Source of the DNA: an uncultured Chlorobiaceae bacterium
GTDB taxonomy: Bacteria; Bacteroidota; Chlorobiia; Chlorobiales; Chlorobiaceae
NCBI GenBank assembly: GCA_903994455.1
Contig: CAJEXI010000021.1
Span: 1-59,816, forward strand
DNA: 59,816 nt
Reading direction: 5' to 3'
In this document: positions 55,901-59,816 of the stretch, piece after piece
Position numbering within the stretch: the first letter of the stretch is position 1
Layout of the letters: each line of letters begins with the position of its first letter
Notes under the pieces: generated by a model
What the model saw: the letters and a program-made list of their open reading frames with translations, nothing else
What the model was told of the DNA's origin: nothing
The model's database searches: none
Program-made: the position numbers and the translations under genes

Positions 55901-57445
55901 ATAGTCGCTATTGATAATGATGCCACTGGTGAAGATGCGCCAGCAAGCATAAAAGAGATTATTCAGGCTCAAATTGTTGCTCAAAACACTATAGTTGCCG
56001 ATGCCTATATGGCTGTATATGGTAATAGTGTTACAGAGATTAACGCAAACTCAGCCAACTTTAACACGTTGTATCAAGATGCTGCTGATCAAGTAGCAAC
56101 CATATTCATTAACCACACACCTGTTGGTAATGTCGCTATCAATGGCGTTGTCATGCCAGGCGAAACCTTGACAGCAACGAACTCGCTTGTTGATATTGAA
56201 GGTCTCGGTATCATTGGCTATCAATGGTATCGGGGTGTTGATCCAATCATCAATGCAAACCATGAAACATACGCGCTTAATATCGCAGATATTGGCAAAT
56301 CTATTACGGTAAAAGCGAGCTACATTGATGGTGCCGGATATAGTGAAAGCATGAGTAGTGATCCTACTACAGTGGTTCCGGATGTTCCAACCAGTCTCTC
56401 CGATGTTAAGGTTGTCGCCGCCAGCATTACTAACGATACAACACCAACGGTAACTGTTGATTTGACTCATAAAGTACTCGAAGTGGGGGACATTATTCAA
56501 ATCATTGACAGTAATCACGATAATGCTGTGGTAGCTAGTGAAACTGTAACGGAGATTGGTGCAGGGGTTACTTTGAAATATATTATTGACTTATTGTCAC
56601 TTGTTGATGACACCCATGCGTTGAAAGTGCAGTTGGTAGATGGCTCCACTGGTAATGCTGGTTTGAGCAGTAACACGGTAACAACCGTGAAAGTAGATAC
56701 AACACTTCCTGTTATCACTGATCCTTTGTTCAAGTCAGGTGTTGTAACTGCGGTATTCGACGCTCCACTGGAAACAGGGGAAGTACTTTCTGGTTCTGTT
56801 GATGATGGTCTGACATGGGCAGATATTACGACCAAGGTTACTGGTACAGCGATCAACTGGGATGTTTTGTCTGGAGCTGACAGCACTAAACTTCAGCTCA
56901 AAATTCAGGATGCTGCTGGTAACCAGAATATTGTTGATGTGCAGCCAGGTACTGGTATTGGATATGATCTTACAGTACACGCCAAGTTCTGGAATAATGA
57001 CAAGCCAATTTCTGGTGTTACTGTAGATACAGGTATCCTGACGAATAATTTGGGAGTAGCCGTAATTAACAATGTCCCATCTGGCACTAAAACGCTTACT
57101 CCTTCCTTAACAGTAAGCCAGGCAGATAGCAATGCAATTGGTATAGGTGATGCAATTGGTGTTCTCAAAAGTATTGTTGGTTTGACGACGTTTAATTCCT
57201 ATCAAGCAATTGCTGCCGATTTTGATAAATCGGGCAGTGTTGGTATAGGTGATGCCATTGGTATTCTCAAGCATATTGTTGGACTGCCTTCTGCACCAAC
57301 ACCAGAATGGGATTTTGTGGATAAAACGGTTTTAACACCACACCCTGCAGACCCCATCAGTGTTACTATAGGAGCCAATACGACGGTTGAACTGATTGGT
57401 ATTTTGCTTGGTGATGTAGATGGAAGTGCCTGGTCTAACTTATAA
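43967..57445 (+). CDS. Giant cadherin / Ig-array / cohesin-like protein with internal duplication and type-2 dockerin-like tail
   Basis: 4492 residues; start supported by AAGGAG eight bases upstream. Order: N-terminal beta module (VTIANKVYTYNTTGG, possibly cohesin-like); Ig-like domains; two cadherin repeats (45155-45740); a DNA-identical second copy of the N-terminal module (45762-46605); cohesin-like domain (46965-47350, VDVQIWLTAGTAI); four 105-residue Ig-like repeats; two SADTGTSNSDFIT-type Ig domains; three cadherin repeats (49270-50165); two more Ig domains; fifteen Ig-like repeats (50788-55100); calcium-loop domain (LVWIDDNANKQLDW); helical domain (to about 56115); distal Ig-like repeat; dockerin-like pair (IGIGDAIGVLKSIVG, then DFDKSGSVGIGDAIGILKH). 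It ends GDVDGSAWSNL. No DUF4347-like domain. Probably a very long calcium-stiffened surface fibre. Confidence 0.9.
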   Translation: MSDFVTIANKVYTYNTTGGLAGKTTVQFDLYFGASTISGSKISGATLDLIYQYNLVTLASVTSPKFSYTDPLTGELVENVSVWSNVYKNLATADTPSPSGSITLVADFNTENPIVAADNKVLTVKLYVTGNITDFAVELQKKAIGGVNYLTLNDGTALGAKQELDGGTYVILPASLADVVVDLMPGSDSGTLATDDITNVITPVVTVNLTGKTLTEGHILQVIDTSHSNAVVGTYTISAQDVTSGLASKDITLSTLSGGTYTLKAQFSTSSGTIGTASTTATTVTLDTIAPTTTISGLHLSADTGTSNTDFITNIAAQTISGMLSAALGAGEKLYGSVDNGTTWVDITSKVSSTALSWDGATLSGSSTIKLEVRDASGNTATAASQAYELDTSVPNLHAPVFISGSTGSVDEDAAISTVIYTAATTDADNPVTPPVYTLSGADAGLLNISSAGAVTLKALADYEAKPSYSFEVIANDGANTTTKAVVVSVNNLNDNSPVFTSAATGSVDENAAPSTVIYTAATTDADNLAARTYTLGGTDAALLNITSAGVVTLKSSADYEAKPSYSFDVIASDGLHTASQAVVVSVNNLNDTTPPTVPDFVTIANKVYTYNTTGGLAGKTTVQFDLYFGASTISGSKISGATLDLIYQYNLVTLASVTSPKFSYTDPLTGELVENVSVWSNVYKNLATADTPSPSGSITLVADFNTENPIVAADNKVLTVKLYVTGNITDFAVELQKKAIGGVNYLTLNDGTALGAKQELDGGTYVILPASLADVVVDLMPGSDSGTLATDDITNVITPVVTVNLTGKTLTEGHILQVIDTSHSNAVVGTYTISAQDVTSGLASKDITLSTLSGGTYTLKAQFSTSSGTIGTASTTATTVTVDTTVPTTIISGLSLSADTGTSATDFITNTAVQTISGMLSAALGTGEKLYGSVDNGTTWVDITSKVSSTALSWDGVTLSGSSTIKLEVRDTAGNAATAVSQSYVLDTANNPNPPTPALVLKSVETGTGVDVQIWLTAGTAIDTADLDLSYDATKVNYTGAVSNPALAGWQWIPNLDPASPGHLLIAAMSTDFSSINNSTSDTLLETISFTLVPGTDVFIVSLVSGTGLAIGDQPVETGQLPTLPIIVLPEEDTSAPSVSTVTDTTVVSVTKDAISFTVTFDEAVVGIVGTGSFSATNGTVSSVTSAGGNAYTVVVTPAAGVASGNVALSLVGTGLTDAAGNTVVSADLSVKDSQSIDTLAPSVSTVTDTTAAIVTKDAISFTVTFGEAVIGTVGTGSFSATNGTVSSVTSAGGNAYTVVVSPTAGIASGNVVLSLVGTGLKDAAGNTVVSADLSGKDSQNIDTLAPSVSTVTDTTAASVTKDAISFTVTFGEAVVGTVGTGSFTASNGTVSSVTPAGGNAYTVVVTPTAGVASGNVALILVGTGLTDTAGNMVVSTGLSGKDSQGIDTLAPSVSTVTDTTAAIVTKDPISFTVTFGEAVVGTVGTSSFTATNGTVSSVTPAGGNSYTVVVTPTAGVAIGNVALSLVGTGLTDVTGNAVVSAGLSGKDTQGIDTLAPTTTLSVLHLSADTGTSNSDFITKTAAQTISGTLSSVTVAGDVVKVSMDNGATWTTATNTIGQNSFNLAGVTLTGSNKLKVQVEDAAGNAGAPTSQAYVLDTVAPNTTISGLHLSADTGISNTDFITDTASQTVTGTLSAALGAGESLFGSLNNGLTWQNITSKVSGTAISWDGATLTGSSMIKLEVRDVAGNAVIAASQAYELTVVQNSYAPVFTSGSTGSVAENAEASTVIYTAGTTDADNPAIPPVYTLSGTDADLLNITTAGMVTLKASADYESVQKSYSFNVIASDGEPTHNATQAVVVSVTNLNDNAPVFTSGSTGSVNENASTSTVIYTAGTTDADGGTRSYTLSGADAALLNITSAGVVILKASANYEEKTSYSFNVVAHDSLVTDTSDHSVSQAVVVSVTNLNDNAPVFTSGSTGSVDENASINTVVYAAVTTDADNPAIPPSYTLSGTDASLLNITSTGLVTLKATSNYEVKTSYSFNVIANDGLNSTTKAVLVSVNNLNDTTPAVTSAALTNDTTPLVSGTADAGSTVTAVIAGATYTTTAIGGTWSIDTGSTTPTSGSLGLNVNGSNSVSVTSRDAAGNTLSAVTQTLVIDTLAPTTAITTGSLKLSADTGIPDDFITSTASQTISATLSAALITGEALYGSVDNGLSWKNITSKVSGTSISWNAATLLAGTNFIKFELRDAAGNAGTAVIREYTLDETVHLNHLPTGGVIINGIINGTLESGQTLTADTKTLADADGIGTLSYQWKAGGEVISGAVNRTYMLTSDEVGKTMSVAVSYIDGYKTLEKIASSETVAVILPQNHLPTGTVSIFGDATQYETLIAAYALSDADGINSDTINYQWKANGINIGNATTNSELTLDQSQVGKNISVVVSYTDLKNNHESVESGLTAAVVNINDAPTGLITIVGDALKGTELSASNTFQDLDGISGGFLYQWKADGVNIFGATDQYYTLTISEVGKKITVTASYTDDYGNKESVVSDPTLVIRDTTNNPATGLVTINGTATQNKTLIANYSITDPDGVGGSTFAFQWQADGVNIAGATARTYQLKESEVGKTVAVYVSFDDDEGNFEDFLSSETRAVVNVNDAPGGTVTIDGTAAEDQTLSVNTTALKDPDGLGALSYQWKADGSSIAGATKSDYTLTQAEVAKKITVQLSYTDGHGTLENNVLSAETAAVANVNDLPRIQEGQKLIVADGGVIVGEKLGVNTGFLIDEDGPDVLVITSYQWKADGKAIVGATDPQLILTAAQTNQTITVTVTYTDDFGISESYTSEPSVAVANNSEKPDGSVSLDGTAKQNETLTATVIDLDGTPNPISYQWRVNMGTDALPKWADITGATGKTFVLTEAQVGKQVQVAVSYIDDLSVAENPASSATGIVDNVNDPLSGSVTIQGTATQGETLVAGNTLADPDGIPSGAIHYQWTAGGVNISGAIDSSYTLKQAEVGKTITVVASYTDGHGTAEHVESVATTAVININDTPTGTVNIAGIGQQGEMLQASHTLADADGIPAGAIQYQWQADGKDIDGAIGESYVVKQAEVGKAMTVTASYTDTQGTDESVISAATSPMLNINDFPTGLVTITGTAKQGQLLTANTAALADADGLGTLNYQWQANGKIISGATNSTYILTQAEVDKAITVKVFYTDLFGQPESVRSTPPTAKVVNINDLPTGSVTVSGIFKQGELLTATNNLADPDGPPALAISYQWQADNVVIDGAEDSTYVLTQEEVGKRITVVAKYTDTYRTDESVASEATSVIENKNDAPTGTVTIEGTTRQGESLAAHTTALADADGLGGLSYQWSVNTGTTALPVWTSIDGATYSVFTLTGNEVGKTVAVKVSYTDNYDYAESVLSRPTQKISNTNDAPTGTVTITGTAQQGKTLTVSNNLVDPDGPPVLPITWQWQADGVDIEGYTGSTLVLEEAQVAKKITVIAIYDDAGGTTEHVYSGATAVVENVDDRYTGSLRINGTAKEKETLTAVSTIDDADGMGELSYQWSVVTRTISGTDVWTVIAGATAKTFVLTETQVGKKVGVTASYTDRYGYRDPNPVLSNITASVKNWNSSPTGDVTLSGLVKVGKTLAADNTLADDDGMGAISYQWYADDGAIENATESSFKLTRNEVGKLISVKVSYIDGHGYNEIKESAKTVPVTKIYTLSAHDGYLVNALVWIDDNANKQLDWKDQNLNGKWDKGEGESWALTDSSGQVTGLEGDGTILITANPKGGTFDMSTGNAFTGSFAAPSDAKVVSTLTTLVVAAMAANSESEAAAETRVRAALGLDASVIIIDYDPLAEASKTAATLTGKQIAINVESATIQVNNIIDVAVSVANAVYDKAVADKAETDPYWTGRIVQVVGIIADQLLGEAQAGKVINLADATVIANIITETLAEAVAKTYLPEGYIPSPVVITAIADALAKANKNIVAIDNDATGEDAPASIKEIIQAQIVAQNTIVADAYMAVYGNSVTEINANSANFNTLYQDAADQVATIFINHTPVGNVAINGVVMPGETLTATNSLVDIEGLGIIGYQWYRGVDPIINANHETYALNIADIGKSITVKASYIDGAGYSESMSSDPTTVVPDVPTSLSDVKVVAASITNDTTPTVTVDLTHKVLEVGDIIQIIDSNHDNAVVASETVTEIGAGVTLKYIIDLLSLVDDTHALKVQLVDGSTGNAGLSSNTVTTVKVDTTLPVITDPLFKSGVVTAVFDAPLETGEVLSGSVDDGLTWADITTKVTGTAINWDVLSGADSTKLQLKIQDAAGNQNIVDVQPGTGIGYDLTVHAKFWNNDKPISGVTVDTGILTNNLGVAVINNVPSGTKTLTPSLTVSQADSNAIGIGDAIGVLKSIVGLTTFNSYQAIAADFDKSGSVGIGDAIGILKHIVGLPSAPTPEWDFVDKTVLTPHPADPISVTIGANTTVELIGILLGDVDGSAWSNL
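43971..44814 (+). repeat. 844 bp direct repeat, copy 1
   Basis: Base-for-base identical, by eye, to 45762-46605 at an offset of 1791. It begins four bases after the first base of the start codon and covers the N-terminal module and the first Ig-like domain. Divergence starts at 44815, where C is A in copy 2. Confidence 0.92.
45762..46605 (+). repeat. 844 bp direct repeat, copy 2
   Basis: Internal copy of the gene's own 5' end, in frame, placed directly after the two cadherin repeats. Sequence further downstream (46606-46930) is still similar to 44815-45140 but with many differences, so only this block is homogenised. Confidence 0.92.
47378..48637 (+). repeat. Four tandem 315 bp Ig-like repeats in gene 43967
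   Basis: Units begin at the PSV codons at 47378, 47693, 48008 and 48323 and end at 48637, an exact 315-base period. Each has TKDAISFTVTF, EAVVGTVGT, NAYTVVV and LVGTGLTDAAGN motifs of a bacterial Ig-like domain. The same unit recurs in gene 57573. Confidence 0.9.
50788..55100 (+). repeat. Fifteen Ig-like repeats in gene 43967
   Basis: Same family as the arrays of genes 27650 and 35434. Units 3-15 match units 2-14 of gene 35434 in order, including the atypical LPRIQEG unit and the KEKETLTA unit. A sixteenth unit stands apart at about 56120-56385. Confidence 0.88.
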
Positions 57446-57457
57446 CAATATGGAAGA

Positions 57458-57495
57458 CTAGCGCTTTATGTTTTTGATTGGTAGCTAAGCGTTAG
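57458..57495 (+). terminator. Hairpin after gene 43967, weak terminator candidate
   Basis: CTAGCGCTT (57458-57466) pairs with AAGCGTTAG (57487-57495) with one G-U pair around a 20-base loop, 12 bases after the stop codon. No T tract follows, so termination would need another factor. Confidence 0.35.
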
Positions 57496-57572
57496 GGTAA
57501 TTTATTAATCATTCAATGTTGATCGTTCTAATACAGGGTGATAAAGTTAAAACATTAAAAATGGGGTAGACT

Positions 57573-59816
57573 ATGGCTGATTTTATTACGATTGCAAATA
57601 AAACAATTCAAAATGATGGCACGAATACTTTTGTGACGTTTGATGTCTGCTTCGCGGCGGCAACGATTGGTGGTTCTAAAATTGAGGGTGGGGCTATCGA
57701 CCTTATGTACCAATACAATCTCGTAGATCCTACAATCTCTTTAGTAGAAAGTGCGACATATCCATCGATTCCAAAACCTAAGCTTATATGGTCAAATATT
57801 ATAACTAATTTGGATATTAACGGCAAGTTAGCAATTACTGCTGATTTTGCCGTATCGAATCCTATTGTTTCAACAGGTGGCAAGACAATAACTGTGACAT
57901 TGGGTATTGCGCAGGTGGTAAGTGATTTTGCTGTTTCCCTGGAAGTAGCAAACAGTGCGACTGTCCTCAGGACTGCGGCTCTGGTAGATTATCAATTTGA
58001 GGGCGGTGCGCTTGTGATGCCGCCAGCAAGTTTGGCAGATGTTATAGTAGATTTGATGCCCGGCAGCGACAGTGGCATTTCGAATACAGATCATATCACC
58101 AATGTTACCACGCCAGTGGTGACGGTTAATCTGACCGGTAAAACACTCACCGAAGGTCATATACTCAAGATTGTTGATACCAGCAACGGCAATGCTGTGG
58201 TTGGTTCTTATACCATTACCGCTCAGGATGCAACGAATGGTCTTGCTATCATAGATATTACGCTAGGCTCCTTGAGTGGGGGACCACATGCCCTGAAAGC
58301 TCAGTTCAGCAATTCATCGGGCACTACTGGTACATCAAGTACTGTGGCAACCACCGTAACGGTCGATACGATAGCGCCACTCACCACTATTAGTGGGTTG
58401 GATATCAGTGTTGATTCTGGAACAAGTGCTATAGATTTTATTACCAACAGTGCATTGCAGACAATTACTGGTACGTTAAGCGCAGCACTTGGAACAGATA
58501 AGCTTTACGGCTCACTCGATAACGGTACGACATGGGTTGATATTACGTCGAAAGTGGCTGGGACGGCTATTAGTTGGGATGGAGCGACACTGTTAGGCAG
58601 CAGCACGATCAAGCTTGAGGTGAGGGATGTTGCAGGCAACTCAGGGACTGCCACAAGCCAGGCTTATGTACTTGATACGATAGCTCCAAGTGTGGGTACG
58701 GTATCCGACACGACGGAGGCCATTGTCACGAAAGATGCGATAACATTCACCGTCACTTTTGACGAAGCAGTTGTTGGCTCGGTCGGCACAGGCAGTTTCA
58801 CGGCAAAAAACGGCATTGTGAGCAGTGTAACCTCAGTCGGGGGCAATGCCTATACCGTGGTTGTCACTCCGACAGCGGGCGTGGCCAGCGGAAATGTTGC
58901 ACTGAGCCTCGTTGGCACCGGTTTAACCGATGTTGCGGGCAATGCGGTTGTGTCAGCCGATCTGGGTGGCAAGGACAGTCAGGGCATCGATACGTTGGCA
59001 CCGAGTGTGAGTACGGTAACTGACACGACAGTGGCCAGCGTCACGAAAGATGCAATAAGCTTCACCGTCACTTTTGACGAAGCAGTTGTTGGCTCGGTAG
59101 GAACAGGGAGTTTCACGGCAACAAACGGCATCGTGAGCAGCGTGACCTCAGCAGGCGGGAACGCTTATACCGTGGTAGTGGACCCTACACAGGGGGTAAT
59201 CAGCGGGAATGTAACATTGAGCCTTGTTGGCACCGGCTTGACAGATGCTGCGGGAAATCCAGTTGTGTCTGCAGACCTGAGCGGTAGGGACAGCCAGGGA
59301 ATTGATACCTGGGCGAGGGGTGTGATCGATATAACCGACACGACAGCAGCCAACGTAACGAAAGATGCGATAAGCTTTACCGTAACTTTTGGCGAAGCAG
59401 TTATCGGGACAGTCGGAACAGGCAGTTTCACTGCAACGAACGGAACCGTGAGCAGCGTGACCCCAGCGGGCGGCAATGCCTATATCGTTGTAGTCATACC
59501 GACAGCGGGAGTGGCTAGTGGGAATGTGGTGCTGGGCCTCGTTGGTACCGGCTTGACAGATGCAGCAGGCAATATGGTTGCTTCAGAGCCCATGATGAGT
59601 GCCTTGGATAGCCAGGGCATAGATACCTTGGCACCTGGTGTGAGCACGGTGACCGACACGACAACGGCCATTGTCACTAAAGATGCGATAACCTTCACCG
59701 TCACCTTTGACGAAGCAGTTGTTGGTACGGTTGGCACCAGCAGTTTTACCGCAACAAATGGCACCGTAAGCAGTGTGACCTCAGCAGGGGGCAACGCCTA
59801 TACTGTGGTTGTCACT
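57573..59816 (+). CDS. Start of a further giant Ig-repeat protein (3'-partial)
   Basis: The frame is open from ATG 57573 to the last base of the window, 748 codons; I read it through without a stop. GGGG just upstream may serve as the ribosome-binding site. The N-terminus (ADFITIANKTIQNDG) is homologous to, but diverged from, the start of gene 43967. It is followed by the same order: beta module with a PGSDSG segment, an Ig-like domain of SLSGGPHALKAQFS type, an ISVDSGTSAIDFIT-type Ig domain, then the 315 bp Ig-like repeats, three whole and part of a fourth. If it follows gene 43967 it will continue for thousands of residues and end in a dockerin-like tail. Confidence 0.9.
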   Translation, partial: MADFITIANKTIQNDGTNTFVTFDVCFAAATIGGSKIEGGAIDLMYQYNLVDPTISLVESATYPSIPKPKLIWSNIITNLDINGKLAITADFAVSNPIVSTGGKTITVTLGIAQVVSDFAVSLEVANSATVLRTAALVDYQFEGGALVMPPASLADVIVDLMPGSDSGISNTDHITNVTTPVVTVNLTGKTLTEGHILKIVDTSNGNAVVGSYTITAQDATNGLAIIDITLGSLSGGPHALKAQFSNSSGTTGTSSTVATTVTVDTIAPLTTISGLDISVDSGTSAIDFITNSALQTITGTLSAALGTDKLYGSLDNGTTWVDITSKVAGTAISWDGATLLGSSTIKLEVRDVAGNSGTATSQAYVLDTIAPSVGTVSDTTEAIVTKDAITFTVTFDEAVVGSVGTGSFTAKNGIVSSVTSVGGNAYTVVVTPTAGVASGNVALSLVGTGLTDVAGNAVVSADLGGKDSQGIDTLAPSVSTVTDTTVASVTKDAISFTVTFDEAVVGSVGTGSFTATNGIVSSVTSAGGNAYTVVVDPTQGVISGNVTLSLVGTGLTDAAGNPVVSADLSGRDSQGIDTWARGVIDITDTTAANVTKDAISFTVTFGEAVIGTVGTGSFTATNGTVSSVTPAGGNAYIVVVIPTAGVASGNVVLGLVGTGLTDAAGNMVASEPMMSALDSQGIDTLAPGVSTVTDTTTAIVTKDAITFTVTFDEAVVGTVGTSSFTATNGTVSSVTSAGGNAYTVVVT
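58686..59816 (+). repeat. 315 bp Ig-like repeats in gene 57573 (array continues past the window)
   Basis: Units start at 58686, 59001, 59316 and 59634. The first two periods are 315 bases; the third is 318 because of one extra codon near 59600 (SEPMMSALDSQ). The third unit has an altered opening (WARGVIDITDTT instead of LAPSVSTVTDTT). Confidence 0.88.

Overview
The window is a single-strand cluster of very large surface or secreted repeat proteins. Nine coding regions, all on the plus strand, cover about 96 percent of the 59.8 kb. I see no housekeeping gene, tRNA, rRNA, transposase, CRISPR array or secretion-machine gene. None of the visible N-termini has a Sec signal peptide. RTX blocks, Ca-binding loops and the RTX-type C-terminus of the first protein suggest type I secretion, with the exporter encoded elsewhere. 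The source looks like a Gram-negative environmental bacterium of moderate GC content. Giant RTX, Ig and cadherin-type proteins of this style are known from green sulfur bacteria (Chlorobiaceae), which is my best but weak guess.

Layout. (1) 1-11964: the 3' part of a giant RTX protein with about nine PPC-like repeats, a kexin-like S8 protease domain with an intact Asp-His-Ser triad, a P domain, cadherin-like units and a terminal RTX block. (2) 12007-13860: a smaller protein, probably a beta-propeller, with a dockerin-like tail. It lies in the same frame as gene 1, separated by one TAA. (3) 14119-18945: an RTX, nidogen-like and Ig-like protein with the same tail. (4) and (5) 19345-23925 and 24353-27511: tandem paralogues, each with a DUF4347-like N-terminal domain, seven FG-GAP/VCBS-type repeats and the same tail; a conserved leader segment precedes both. 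(6) 27650-34915, (7) 35434-43803 and (8) 43967-57445: long arrays of about 90-residue Ig-like repeats followed by a calcium-loop domain, a helical domain and a second, related dockerin-like tail. (9) 57573 to the window end: a further gene that begins like gene 8 and runs out of the window.

How they fit together. Cohesin-like beta-sandwich modules and dockerin-like modules occur in the same cluster and often in the same polypeptide. The proteins share tails ending in a GDV(D/N)GS motif. A plausible reading, which is inference, is a secreted calcium-dependent surface matrix or adhesin set held together by cohesin/dockerin-type contacts, with one member carrying a protease. The cluster grows and changes by unequal recombination: there are exact 147, 351 and 315 bp tandem periods, an apparently perfect 844 bp repeat inside one gene, a duplicated gene with its leader, and a stranded tail fragment behind gene 6.
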